A DNA stretch of 64,000 bases from JAJPKK01 sp963802745 (GCA_963802745.1 CAWDKL010000086.1:151600-215599), one strand, 5' to 3'; counted from the stretch's first letter, positions 18,647-27,626 are shown. Numbers and translations are program-made. The notes: generated from the sequence alone by a model not told the origin.

Positions 18647-18731
18647 GGCTGGGTGGCAAGCTCCGTCAAGGCCCTCCAGCCGCCGAAGGCGGGGGCCGAA
18701 GGCCAGCCTTGACGGGGCTTGCCACCCAGCC
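18647..18731. repeat. 85-bp hairpin element inside the broken toxin-antitoxin locus
   Basis: The left arm begins GGCTGGGTGGCAAGCTCC and the right arm ends GGCTTGCCACCCAGCC. They pair over about 27 bases with two small bulges around an interior of about 25 bases. It sits in the 397-base gap between the two gene remnants, which otherwise holds no recognisable gene. Confidence 0.6.
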
Positions 18732-18944
18732 ATACTCGGTTCACCGAGAGCGACGGCTGGATGCACCTGCGGATGCATCCGCCGTACAGACGCGTACGGA
18801 CGGCTGCTCGAAGCGCGATCCGAACCTCGATTATTTCGAGGCCGAATGGCAGTTCCTTGGCATCATACCCGAAGCCGTCGTGACGGGATTGATTCAAACA
18901 CCAGAAAGCCTTCCAGTTACGGCATTTCTTTCGCTTTCGAAGCT

Positions 18945-19643
18945 TCATGGAGCGCGTGCCGGCTGACGTTCGGAGCCCCGACGCACCCACAAATTCTCCC
19001 GAGGACCCAACATATGTTTTCGTGCGTTCAGCCAAGCACGCATGGCGATGGCAAAGCCGCGCATTTCCCGAAGCTCGACGCTCCAGTGCGGGCCGCTGAT
19101 CACAAAAACCAAGACATCATTTTCTTCCAGCCGTCGCCGCCAGTAATCGAAAGCCCTGCCCTGTCGTGCCGCTCGCGTCTGGCCTTCGGTATCAATCTTG
19201 AGAAAATCCCGAATGTTGCGACCAACCTTCTCCGGGTCGTCAGCAAGGCTGGCGTGCAGTGGGAACGGCTTTGGCCCGCCGCCGAGTTCGTGGAACAGCT
19301 CCAACGCAAGCTCGCGTCTCTCGTAAGCGCGGCGGATGTGATAGGTGAGGTTCGCCGAAACCGGTTCTTCAGCGGCATCCCGGAGCCGGCGGAAATCCCG
19401 AAGCGGCGCAAAATCCTTTGGCGGCGCCGGAAGATAAAACACCGCGAGCGGAAAGTGATACGCAGCCGCCAGATTGCGAAGCTGGCCGAGCGTTGGTGCA
19501 TCGTCGGTTCCATCCTGCTCCCAGCTGTGCACACGTTCGACGGAAACATGCGCTGCTTTGGCCGCATTTTCGATCTTTACCTTTGCGCGCCCACGCGCCC
19601 AGCGCAGCATTTCTGGCTTCACAAGAGCCTTAATGGCGGCCAT
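18945..19643 (-). pseudogene. truncated Xre-ImmA/IrrE-type regulator-peptidase
   Basis: The N-terminus is an Xre-type helix-turn-helix (KIENAAKAAHVSVERVHSWEQ, residues 23-43). It is followed by the conserved linker of Xre-ImmA fusions (YHFPLAVFYLPAPP, LRDFRRL) and the beginning of the ImmA domain, which breaks off just after EMRGFAIA. The zinc-peptidase HExxH motif that should follow about 25 residues later is absent and the last 30 residues are unrelated. Intact members are about 370-400 residues; this is 232. It was probably the antitoxin/regulator of the DUF4411 remnant downstream. DNA binding might survive. Confidence 0.65.
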
Positions 19644-19855
19644 GCGGAGCGCTCTCCGTCAATGGAACGGGCGACGGCAGACGCGCGGCCGCTGCTGAAT
19701 TCATATTGAACCGTTCATAGACCATGCTGATCTCGTATTCCTTGCTCCATCGTATATCACCATGGAGGTCCCGTTTGCAGCAAACACGCACAGACACCGG
19801 TCGTCAAAGTCCATCACGGCACAGGGTGCCGGCAGCGCGACCACCACCCCCCCGC

Positions 19856-21460
19856 TCAATGCCCCGCAGTCGCCCCGGCCGGCCGCTGCGGGCGCCTCAT
19901 CATGATCCCGAAGGCCGCCAGCGCAACGAAAAGCACCGTCATGATCAGGAACACGTCGGCGAAGCTCATCACGGTGGCCTGCAGGCGCACGAGTGCCGTC
20001 ATGGATTTCAGCGCCATGGCCTCGGCGTCGGAACCCGGGAAGCGTGCGGTCAAGTTCGACAGCATTTCGGTCGCCGGAATGCTCGCCCAATTCACCGCCT
20101 CGTGCAGGCGCGACAGGTGCAGGTCCATCCGGTTGTTGAGCACGGTATTGATGGCCGCAAGCCCGATCGCCCCGCCGAGATTGCGCATCAGGTTGAACAG
20201 GCCGGAGGCGTTCTTGACCCGGTCAGGTGCCAATGTGCCGAGCGCCGTGTTGGTCACCGGCACGATGGCGAGCATCAGGCCGACGCCGCGAAACACCTGC
20301 GGCCACAAGAGTTCCCAGAAATCCCAATCCTTGGTCACGAAGGTCATCTGCCAAGTGCCGATGGCAAAGCACAGGAAGCCCGCCATCAGCACGAAGCGCG
20401 GGTCGAACCGTTCGCTGAGCTGTCCGGCGATCGGCGCGGTGAAAAACATCACCAGGCCGGAGACGAACATGGTCTCGCCGATCATCAGCGCATTGTAGCC
20501 GCGCACCTGGGCGAGATAGACCGGATAGATGTAGGTCAGGCCGTAGAGTCCGATGCCGAGCACGAAGGAGAACAGGCTGCCGATGGTGAAGTTGCGGTTA
20601 GAAAACGCACGCAGATCGACGATCGGTACGCGCGCCGTCAGCGCGCGGGCGAAGAACGCGACGGCCGACACGGCGGACAGGATCGCCAGGGCGAAAATGG
20701 TATTATCGTCAAGCCAGTCGTAGCGCGGGCCTTCTTCGAGCACGTATTCCAGGGCGCCGAGAAAACCGGCCATGAAGATCAGCCCGTACCAGTCGAATTG
20801 GCGCAGCAGGGCGTAATCCGGCTTGTCGAAATCGATCAGGGTGACGGCCGCCAGCGTGACCAGGATGCCGGGGATCACGTTGATGAAGAACAGCCAGTGC
20901 CACGACCAAGCGTCGGTGAGATAGCCGCCGACCGTCGGTCCGATGGTGGGGGCGAGGGTGGCGATGAGCCCGATAAGCGGTGCGACCAGCTTCTGCCGCG
21001 GTCCCGGAAAGATCAGGTAGGCGGTGGCGAATACGGTCGGCACCATGCCGCCGCCGATAAATCCCTGCACGGCGCGCCAAAAAATCATGGTGCTGATCGA
21101 TGAAGTCAAACCGCACATGATGCTGGCGAGGGTGAACCCCGCCGCGGCGGTCGCAAACAGGATGCGGGTGCCGAGCGCGCGCGACAAGAATCCGGACAGC
21201 GGAATCGCGATCACCTCGGCGATCAAATAGGACGTTTGTACCCAGGGGATTTCATCCGCCGAGGCGGCGAGGCCGGCCTGAATCTCGGCAAGCGAGGATG
21301 ACACGATTTGGATGTCGAGGATGGCCATGAACATGCCGAAGCACATGGCCATGAAGGCCAGCAGCCGGCGCGCGGAGATGCCATCGCCGGCCGCCTGGTT
21401 TGCGGGCACTCGGAAGGCCGGGAGCGGCGAGGTGACAGGAAGCGTCGCGGCGGATGTCAT
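19856..21460 (-). CDS. emrB: DHA2-family MFS drug efflux permease (EmrB-like)
   Basis: A 534-residue 14-helix major facilitator of the EmrB/QacA type. The DHA2 features are visible: MFMAILDIQIVSSSLAEIQ in helix 1, SYLIAEVIAIPLSGFLSRALGTR (motif A) and GGGMVPTVFATAYLIFP after helix 4. Such permeases work in the inner membrane with an EmrA adaptor and an outer-membrane channel to expel hydrophobic drugs or acids by proton antiport. The EmrA-like gene begins upstream on the same strand, 20 bases away. The pair is divergent from a TetR repressor and under two TetR-type operators. No outer-membrane factor gene is adjacent. Confidence 0.92.
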   Translation of the reverse strand: MTSAATLPVTSPLPAFRVPANQAAGDGISARRLLAFMAMCFGMFMAILDIQIVSSSLAEIQAGLAASADEIPWVQTSYLIAEVIAIPLSGFLSRALGTRILFATAAAGFTLASIMCGLTSSISTMIFWRAVQGFIGGGMVPTVFATAYLIFPGPRQKLVAPLIGLIATLAPTIGPTVGGYLTDAWSWHWLFFINVIPGILVTLAAVTLIDFDKPDYALLRQFDWYGLIFMAGFLGALEYVLEEGPRYDWLDDNTIFALAILSAVSAVAFFARALTARVPIVDLRAFSNRNFTIGSLFSFVLGIGLYGLTYIYPVYLAQVRGYNALMIGETMFVSGLVMFFTAPIAGQLSERFDPRFVLMAGFLCFAIGTWQMTFVTKDWDFWELLWPQVFRGVGLMLAIVPVTNTALGTLAPDRVKNASGLFNLMRNLGGAIGLAAINTVLNNRMDLHLSRLHEAVNWASIPATEMLSNLTARFPGSDAEAMALKSMTALVRLQATVMSFADVFLIMTVLFVALAAFGIMMRRPQRPAGATAGH

Positions 21461-21480
21461 TGGCCTATCTCCCTGCAGGT

Positions 21481-22743
21481 TTACTGACGAGCCGCCAGAA
21501 CGCCACGGGTGCCGCGGTCGATGCCGGCGGCTCGGCTGCGCGCATCGTCGGCCTTGGTGTTGACGCTGACGATTACCGACATGCCGGGCCGCAGCAGCTG
21601 CTGCCGCGCCACCTCGACCGGAACCGCGATGCGGACCGGCAGCCGCTGCACGATTTTTGTGAAATTGCCGGTCGCATTGTCGGGCGGCAGCAGCGAAAAA
21701 ATCGAGCCGGAGGCCGGAGATACGCTCTCCACCCTGGCGTCGATTGGGTGGCCTGGCAGCGCGTCGACGCTCACCGATACAGGCTGGCCGGGCTGCACGC
21801 GCGCCAGCTGGGTTTCCTTGAAATTGGCGTCGATGAAGACCTCGCCGAGCGGCACGAGGCTCGCGATCCGCTGGCCCGGCTGGACGAAATCGCCGGTTTG
21901 CACCGCGCGGTTACCAAATACGCCATCGACCGGAGCGCGGATCACCGCGAACGACAGGTCGCGCTCCGCTTTGGCCAGCGCAGTCTTCAGTTCGTCGAGG
22001 GTGCGGACGGCTTCCTGTTGCTGCGCCTTGAGCACGTCGAGGTTGGCTTGCGCCGCGTCGATACCCGACTGCGCGCTGCGCTCGGCCGCAACCGCCTGAT
22101 CGCGGTTCGTCTCCGACTGCTCGAGCGTCTGACGGCTCGCATATTGCCGCACTTCCAGCGCGTGCTGGCGATCGAATTCGAGCTGCATCCGTTTGGTGCC
22201 GGCTTGGGCGGACATCAACTGTGCCCGCGCCTGGGCGATCGTCGCCTGTTGGGCCACGATCTGTCGCCCGATCCGCTCGACGGTCGCCTGCTGGGTGGCG
22301 ACCTTGCCTTGCGCCGCCTCGACGGCGAGGCGGTAATCGCCGTCGTCGATGGTGGCGATGACATCACCGGCGCGGACTTGCTCATTGTCATCGACCGGAA
22401 TGCTCGCCACGTAGCCGGAAATCTTTGACGCCAAAGTGGTATTATGAGCCCGCACATAGGCGTCGTCGGTCGTGACCAAGAAGCGCCCGGTCGTCCACCA
22501 CTGCGTGCCGTACCAACCTGTGCCGGCGAGCAGCAGAACGGCGACCGATGCGATCAGCGCGCGTTTTCGCCCCCGGTGCGGATGCTCTGCGACCACCGCC
22601 GTCGCCTCCGGTGCGGCCGCGCCGGCAGCTACCGTCTCTAGGTCCGCGGGCCTTGTTCCGACTTTTTGCCTGTCAACAACCGTCGGCAGCTGCACCGCAA
22701 ATCCGGATTCTTCGTCGCGCTCTCTGTACATGGCCTGCTCCAT
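21481..22743 (-). CDS. emrA: HlyD/EmrA-family membrane fusion protein
   Basis: A 420-residue periplasmic adaptor. A cytoplasmic N-terminal segment is followed by one transmembrane helix (KRALIASVAVLLLAGTGWYGTQWW). Then comes the biotinyl-lipoyl half-motif (TTDDAYVRAHNTTLASKISGYV), a long coiled-coil hairpin rich in Gln/Ala and the second lipoyl half (VIRAPVDGVFGNRAVQTGDFVQPGQ). The first ATG (22743) has AAGG close by; the second ATG (22731) has GGAG at six bases and may be the true start. It is transcribed with the EmrB-like permease and controlled from the operator region just upstream. Confidence 0.92.
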   Translation of the reverse strand: MEQAMYRERDEESGFAVQLPTVVDRQKVGTRPADLETVAAGAAAPEATAVVAEHPHRGRKRALIASVAVLLLAGTGWYGTQWWTTGRFLVTTDDAYVRAHNTTLASKISGYVASIPVDDNEQVRAGDVIATIDDGDYRLAVEAAQGKVATQQATVERIGRQIVAQQATIAQARAQLMSAQAGTKRMQLEFDRQHALEVRQYASRQTLEQSETNRDQAVAAERSAQSGIDAAQANLDVLKAQQQEAVRTLDELKTALAKAERDLSFAVIRAPVDGVFGNRAVQTGDFVQPGQRIASLVPLGEVFIDANFKETQLARVQPGQPVSVSVDALPGHPIDARVESVSPASGSIFSLLPPDNATGNFTKIVQRLPVRIAVPVEVARQQLLRPGMSVIVSVNTKADDARSRAAGIDRGTRGVLAARQ

Positions 22744-22762
22744 CCACCTTGGGATCGGCCAT

Positions 22763-22783
22763 ATGACCGAACCGTTCGGTCAT
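22763..22783. promoter_or_regulatory. TetR-type operator, copy 1
   Basis: A 21-bp palindrome with 10-bp perfect arms (ATGACCGAAC / GTTCGGTCAT) around one central base. It lies 19 bases upstream of the emrA ATG. A second identical copy lies 51 bases away. Confidence 0.8.
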
Positions 22784-22813
22784 TAATAGGACTGCCGTGC
22801 GCCGATGTCAAGA

Positions 22814-22834
22814 ATGACCGAACCGTTCGGTCAT
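22814..22834. promoter_or_regulatory. TetR-type operator, copy 2
   Basis: Identical in all 21 bases to the palindrome at 22763, with a centre-to-centre distance of 51 bp (about five helical turns), so two dimers would sit on the same face of the DNA. It lies between the divergent efflux operon and the TetR gene and probably controls both. Confidence 0.8.
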
Positions 22835-22904
22835 TGAATTTTTGATTGAGTGTAGCTATGTGATCGGTAAAGCTGCGCGTGCCGCAGATGAATTGGGGTG
22901 AACC

Positions 22905-23555
22905 ATGAACGCCGCCGTGAGCGCCGAAGCTCAAGTCAGAACCGCACCACCGAGCGCAGAGGATAGCGTCAAGCGCCGCCAGATCGTCGAGGGTGCGCGG
23001 TCGGTATTCCTGGCGAAGGGGTTCGACGCCGCCAGCATGAGCGACATTGCGCGCGCGGCCGGCGTGTCCAAGGGCACGCTTTATGTCTATTTCATCAATA
23101 AGGAGCAGCTATTCCAGGCCATCGTGGAGGTGGAATGCGCGTTTCATGCAGAGGGCGTATTCGACCTCGATCCCGCCGACCATGACGTCGTGCGCGTGCT
23201 GACGCGACTGGGGATCGCCTATGTGGGCTTGCTGTGTCGTCCGGAGAAAGCTTCGGTGCTGCGCACCGTGATGGCCATCTCCGACCGCATGCCGGAGATG
23301 GGCAAGGGTTTCTATGAGACCGGGCCGGCGGCGGGAATCGCAAGCCTCGCCGCATACTTGCGCGCGCAGAACGAAGCCGGGGTGCTGGCGGTCGAAGATT
23401 GCGAAGTGGCGGCAGCCCAGTTCATGGACTCCTGCCAATCGACACTGTTCAAGCCGGTGCTGTTCAATTTCCGGGCGGCGCCGGAGCCGAACCAAATTGA
23501 GCATGTCGTGGGGATCGCGGTACGGACCTTCATGGCTGCGTATCGGGCCCGTTAG
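22905..23555 (+). CDS. TetR/AcrR family transcriptional repressor of the efflux pair
   Basis: A 216-residue regulator. The TetR_N helix-turn-helix is plain at residues 25-72 (IVEGARSVFLAKGFDAASMS, DIARAAGVSKGTLYVYF, NKEQLF). The C-terminal half resembles AefR/TetR_C_7-type ligand domains (LCRPEKASVLRTVMAISDRMPEM, FMDSCQSTLFKPVLF). It is divergent from emrAB with two identical palindromic operators in the shared 161-base region. It very likely represses the efflux operon and itself until a drug or phenolic ligand binds; the ligand is unknown. Confidence 0.92.
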   Translation: MNAAVSAEAQVRTAPPSAEDSVKRRQIVEGARSVFLAKGFDAASMSDIARAAGVSKGTLYVYFINKEQLFQAIVEVECAFHAEGVFDLDPADHDVVRVLTRLGIAYVGLLCRPEKASVLRTVMAISDRMPEMGKGFYETGPAAGIASLAAYLRAQNEAGVLAVEDCEVAAAQFMDSCQSTLFKPVLFNFRAAPEPNQIEHVVGIAVRTFMAAYRAR

Positions 23556-23801
23556 CGTACGCATGGCGCGGATTGGCCTGAAGTTCGTTCACCATCAAGC
23601 CGCAGCCGGCTTGATAAACGCTCGTTGTGCCGAAAAACGATCAAGATCGAAACTCGTCAGCATCCAGGGCTCGAACCGAACCAGGAATCCGACACCCTAT
23701 TGGACGAAGGTCTCAAGCCTCACTGGAAACGATTGGTCGGCCCCGTACCGACCCGTAAAGATTCCTGTGTACAGAGACGCATTCACGCGAAGGCCGACGA
23801 C

Positions 23802-24191
23802 ATGAGCCAAGGCGGTGCACGCATTGTGGAATCCTCATCGCCCGGGCAGCCTGCCGAGAGGCTGGAGGTGGTGACATTGGCGGGCCTCAAGCACGCCCGC
23901 GTGGAGGAAATTCGCGCCGGCTACGCGTGTTTGCGTGAAGACCTTGCTCACTTTGCACATGCCAATGGGGGCCGATTCTGGGTCTATGGATCGGCGGTCT
24001 CGGGCCGGTTTCATGCCGACAGCGACATCGACATCATCGTCGATTTCGATGATGCGCAAATCGGGGAGGCGCTCGATATGGTCGAAGCCGCGTGCGCGCG
24101 TCTCCGCTTGAAACCCGATATACAACCGAAGGCCTGGTGCACGAAACAATTCCTCGCCAAAATTCATGCGACCGCGTTGCTGCTGCCGTGA
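23802..24191 (+). CDS. mntA: MNT-domain nucleotidyltransferase antitoxin (MntA-like)
   Basis: A 129-residue minimal nucleotidyltransferase. The active-site pattern GS-x10-DxD is exact: G63-S64 then D75-I-D77 (GSAVSGRFHADSDIDIIVDF). In characterised MntA/HepT pairs the MNT protein silences the HEPN ribonuclease by transferring AMP units to a tyrosine next to its active site. The start ATG at 23802 has AAGG eight bases upstream. The stop overlaps the GTG start of the HEPN gene by four bases (GTGA), so the two are translationally coupled, with the antitoxin first. Confidence 0.82.
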   Translation: MSQGGARIVESSSPGQPAERLEVVTLAGLKHARVEEIRAGYACLREDLAHFAHANGGRFWVYGSAVSGRFHADSDIDIIVDFDDAQIGEALDMVEAACARLRLKPDIQPKAWCTKQFLAKIHATALLLP

Positions 24192-24673
24192 CCGACGCGC
24201 GCTGGTTCGAGGTCGATGCCGATATCGAAGCGGCCATCCGGCATTTTCACGCGGCGGTTTCTTTACACCAAAAGGGTGGATTCGATGCGCCCGGATTGGA
24301 CGGCTATCAGGCCGAGATGGCACTGATGCATGCGTTGCAATCGGCACATACGTCGCTTGAAGGTGGACTGTTGCGGATACTATCGATGCTGGGAGAGGAA
24401 CGGCCGGTCGGCGAAACCTGGCATGCGGACCTAATCAGGCGTGTTGCCGCCGCGTTGCCGGGAAGAAGGCCGGCGATCATCAGTGCGCCGCTGGCCCAGG
24501 CGGCAACCGAAACGCGACGTTTCCGGCACCGTGCGGCTCACAACTACGATAGCTTCCGGGTCCACGAGGTCGGCCGGACGATCGAGGCGGCCTCGCGGCT
24601 CGCAGAGGGGTTGCGGGCGGAGATCGATGCGTTCAGAAGCATCATCGATCCACCTGCGGACCATCCACTCTGA
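24188..24673 (+). CDS. hepT: HEPN-domain ribonuclease toxin (HepT-like)
   Basis: A 161-residue, mostly helical protein. The HEPN ribonuclease signature Rx4HxY is complete at R113-HRAA-H118-N-Y120. The tyrosine is the residue that MntA-type enzymes modify. I start at the GTG at 24188, which overlaps the mntA stop as GTGA; the ATG at 24092 would lie deep inside mntA in another frame. HepT toxins cut tRNA or other RNA when not restrained. The pair sits between the efflux regulator and ribD, typical of an inserted accessory cassette. Confidence 0.78.
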   Translation: MTDARWFEVDADIEAAIRHFHAAVSLHQKGGFDAPGLDGYQAEMALMHALQSAHTSLEGGLLRILSMLGEERPVGETWHADLIRRVAAALPGRRPAIISAPLAQAATETRRFRHRAAHNYDSFRVHEVGRTIEAASRLAEGLRAEIDAFRSIIDPPADHPL

Positions 24674-24677
24674 TCGA

Positions 24678-25833
24678 ATGCCCGAATCCCGTGCCATCGA
24701 CGACCAGCGCTTCATGGCGCTTGCACTTGCGCTCGGCCGCCGCGGGCTCGGTAATGCGTGGCCGAATCCGGCGGTCGGCGCCGTTGTGGTGCGTTATGAG
24801 GGGGGAGAGCCGGTGATCGTCGGCCGCGGCTGGACGCAGCCGGGGGGGCGCCCGCACGCCGAGACCGAAGCTTTGCGCCGGGCCGGAGCGGCGGCACGCG
24901 GTGCGACGCTTTACGCGACGCTGGAGCCATGCTCCCACCAAGGCCAAACGCCGCCATGTACCGACGCGATCATCGCGGCGGGCATTTCCCGCGTGGTGTC
25001 TGCGATGGAGGACCCCAATGTCCGGGTGGCGGGACGCGGGCACGCGCTGTTGCGCGCAGCGGGGCTTGCCGTCAACATCGGGATCGGCGGCGCAGAAGCG
25101 CGGCGCGCGCATGCCGGGCACATTCGGCGCACCTGCGAACATCGGCCCCACGTCACGCTGAAACTCGCGGTGTCGTCCGACGGCAAGGCGGGGCTTGCGG
25201 GGCCAAAACCGGTTCAAATTACCGGAACTGCCGCGCGGGCCAAGGCGCATCTGCTGCGCGCAATGAACGATGCCATTCTGGTCGGCATCGGCACCGTGTT
25301 GGCGGACGATCCGCAACTGACCTGCCGGCTTCCCGGAATGGCGGCGCAGTCTCCGGTGCGGGTGGTGCTCGAACTCGCAGTTGCGTCTGCCGCTCGCAAG
25401 CGCACTCGCACGCGGCGCACGGCAAACCCCGCTGTGGATCGTGACTGGCGAGGCCGCCTCCGCAGCGGCCGCAAAGGCTTTGACTTCCGAGGGCGCCGAG
25501 ATCTTGCGCGCGCCGGCCGCCGCCGGCCGATTGGATGTGATGGCCGTGCTTCACCTGCTGGCGGACCGTGGCATCACCCGCCTGATGGTGGAGGGCGGAC
25601 CGACGGTTGCGGCCGCGTTCGTCGCCGCCGATATGATCGACGAAGCCGTCATCATGCGCGGCCCGCAGCCGATCGGTCCGGACGGCATCGACGCCTTGCA
25701 CGCCCTGCCGCTTTCGACACTGACGCAATCGTGCAGGTTTCGCGCGTCGGGCTCTGAAATTCTCGGTCCAGACATCATCGAAAGCTTCGAGCGACCATGT
25801 TTACCGGCATTGTCACCGACATCGGCGAAGTGA
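24678..25833 (+). pseudogene. ribD: bifunctional riboflavin deaminase/reductase RibD, broken by a +1 frameshift
   Basis: The N-terminal deaminase domain is intact, with the zinc ligands in HAETEAL and CSHQGQTPPC. The reductase domain starts in the same frame (VTLKLAVSSDGK, ILVGIGTVLADDPQLTCRLPG). The protein then switches frame near 25377-25380: VRVVLEL continues as LRLPLASALARGARQTPLWIVTGE one base later and proceeds to MVEGGPTVAAAF. Removing one base restores a normal-length RibD of about 384 residues. It overlaps the ribE start by 37 bases. RibD is needed for riboflavin synthesis and no second copy is in view, so an assembly error is more likely than true loss. Confidence 0.82.
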
Positions 25834-26402
25834 TCGCCATCGCGCCCCGCGCCGAGCGGCTGCGGCGGCTCACGATCGCTTGCCGTTACGACCGCGCCGG
25901 CATCGCGGACGGCGCCTCGATCGCCTGCAACGGCGTGTGCCTCACGGTGGTTGCCGCCGGCATCGAGGCCGGCCGCACCTGGTTTGCGGCGGACACCGCC
26001 GCCGAGACGCTGGCGGTGACGACGGTCGGCGACTGGACGCCCGGCACGCGGATCAATCTGGAGCGCGCGCTCAAGATCGGCGATGAGCTTGGCGGGCACA
26101 TCGTTGCCGGCCACGTGGATGGGATTGCGAAGGTCGCCGAGCGTCAGGATCTCGACCACATGGCGCGGATTTGGTTCGACGCGCCCCAACAGCTTTCGCG
26201 TTTCATCGCCGCCAAGGGCTCGGTTGCGCTCGACGGGGTTTCGCTGACGGTGAATGAGGTTGCAGGAGACCGGTTCGCGGTGTTGATCGTGCCTCACACG
26301 CTTGATGTGACCACCTTCGCGGGGCTGCGTCCCGGCGACCGGGTCAATCTCGAAGTGGATCTGATGGCCCGCTATGCGGCGCGATTGATCGGCAGCGGAT
26401 GA
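25797..26402 (+). CDS. ribE: riboflavin synthase alpha chain
   Basis: A 201-residue riboflavin synthase that dismutates two lumazines into riboflavin. The family start MFTGIVTDIGEV is present. The internal duplication is clear: two lumazine-binding barrels, the first with ASIACNGVCLTVV and the second with GSVALDGVSLTVNEV, each followed by a LGGHIVAGHVDGIAK-type or DVTTFAGLRPGDRVNLEVD segment. It sits directly after ribD in the usual alphaproteobacterial order. About 180 bases with no clear gene separate it from ribH. Confidence 0.93.
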   Translation: MFTGIVTDIGEVIAIAPRAERLRRLTIACRYDRAGIADGASIACNGVCLTVVAAGIEAGRTWFAADTAAETLAVTTVGDWTPGTRINLERALKIGDELGGHIVAGHVDGIAKVAERQDLDHMARIWFDAPQQLSRFIAAKGSVALDGVSLTVNEVAGDRFAVLIVPHTLDVTTFAGLRPGDRVNLEVDLMARYAARLIGSG

Positions 26403-26583
26403 GCAAAAAGCTGGCGGCTGGTTGTCGCCGGATCCGGCCGGACCGCGCGCTTGCTTTTTCTCGCGCCGTGCTGGTACTGACAGCGCTTCCTGCCGACACG
26501 CTCGACCGCCGGTCTCGAATCCATCGGGGCGGCGCACGTGCTGTTTGTGCCCTCGTTGACGGTTTTAGGTTCCAGGATCGAGA

Positions 26584-27081
26584 ATGGTCGAAGCGCGACG
26601 ACGAACCGAGTCGATGCCCACGCCGCTCACAGGCGTGCGCCTCCTCGTCGTTCAGTCGGACTATTATGAAGAGATTGCCGCCGCGCTGCTGGCCGGTGCC
26701 AAGCGCGCGCTGGAGGCGGTGCAGGTTGCCTACGATGTCGTTACCGTGCCGGGGGCGCTCGAAATCCCCCAGGCGGCTGCCATGGCCGTCGGGGCGCGCG
26801 GACGCAAAATTTATGATGGAGTCATCGCGCTGGGTTGCGTTATCCGGGGCGAAACAAGTCATTACGACATCGTGGCCGGCGAGTCGGCGCGCGCGCTGAT
26901 GGAGATCGGGATCAACCACAGGGTTCCCATGGGAAATGGAATACTTACGGTGGATAACGCGGACCAGGCCGCAGTTCGGGCCGCCCTCGACCGTGGCGAC
27001 AAAGGCGGGGCTGCGGCCAAGGCCGTCATCGCCTTGCTGCGCGTGAGGATGCGCCTCGCGGCCGCGCGTAAACGCCGATGA
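26584..27081 (+). CDS. ribH: 6,7-dimethyl-8-ribityllumazine synthase
   Basis: A 165-residue lumazine synthase. Recognisable segments are VVQSDYYEEIA (substrate phenylalanine position replaced by Tyr), TVPGALEIPQAA, IALGCVIRGETSHYD with the catalytic His, and the C-terminal VPMGNGILTVDN and KGGAAAKAVIALL. It condenses the RibD product with dihydroxybutanone phosphate. The ATG at 26584 gives a short N-terminal tail; an ATG at 26614 is the alternative. The stop overlaps the nusB start as ATGA. Confidence 0.93.
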   Translation: MVEARRRTESMPTPLTGVRLLVVQSDYYEEIAAALLAGAKRALEAVQVAYDVVTVPGALEIPQAAAMAVGARGRKIYDGVIALGCVIRGETSHYDIVAGESARALMEIGINHRVPMGNGILTVDNADQAAVRAALDRGDKGGAAAKAVIALLRVRMRLAAARKRR

Positions 27082-27626
27082 CCCGCGCGTCAAAACCAGG
27101 AGATTTCCCCCGAGGCGACACCGCGGCATCGAGAACCAACCGTCCGCGGGCGAGCGATAGCGGTCCCCGCAAGGCCAATCGGCGCGGCGCCGCGCGGCTC
27201 GCCGCCGTGCAGGCGCTCTACCAGATGGATATGGCAGGTGCCGGGCTCAACGAGATTCTCGCCCAGTTCGAGAGTCATTGGATCGGCCGGGAAGTGGAGG
27301 GCGAGCAGTACCTGCCGGCTGAACCGGCATTTTTCCGCGACATTGTTTCCGGAGTCGTCGCGGCGCAGCGTCATCTCGATCCGCGCATCGACGAAGCGCT
27401 GGAAGCGACGTGGCCGCTCAAGCGGGTTGAGGCCGTGCTGCGCTCGGTGCTTCGCGCCGGGGCCTACGAACTGGAGAAGCGCACCGATATTCCGGCGCGC
27501 GTGATCGTGTCGGAATATGTCGATGTGGCGCGTGCGTTCGTCGAGCCGACCGAGACCGGGATGGTCAACGCCGTGCTGGACCGGATCGCGCGCCAGTCAC
27601 GGCCGGGGGAGTTCGACCGCGCCTAA
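27078..27626 (+). CDS. nusB: transcription antitermination factor NusB
   Basis: A 182-residue NusB with an N-terminal extension rich in Arg, Ser and Pro (residues 1-33), then the all-helical core: RRGAARLAAVQALYQMD, FFRDIVSGV, VLRSVLRAGAYELEKRTDIPARVIVSEYVDVARAF and GMVNAVLDRIAR. NusB binds boxA RNA with NusE (S10) in rRNA antitermination. Translation is coupled to ribH by an ATGA overlap, a widely conserved arrangement. Confidence 0.93.
   Translation: MTRASKPGDFPRGDTAASRTNRPRASDSGPRKANRRGAARLAAVQALYQMDMAGAGLNEILAQFESHWIGREVEGEQYLPAEPAFFRDIVSGVVAAQRHLDPRIDEALEATWPLKRVEAVLRSVLRAGAYELEKRTDIPARVIVSEYVDVARAFVEPTETGMVNAVLDRIARQSRPGEFDRA

Noticed and set aside
19724..21103. 459-residue plus-strand frame opposite the EmrB-like permease
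   Set aside because: Gln/His/Arg-rich shadow of the transporter gene.
24678..25833. Riboswitch (FMN) ahead of the riboflavin genes
   Set aside because: ribD directly follows hepT with a 4-base gap, leaving no leader; no conserved RFN pattern is visible.
26399..26899. Open frame between ribE and ribH as a separate gene
   Set aside because: It overlaps most of ribH in another frame and has no recognisable product.
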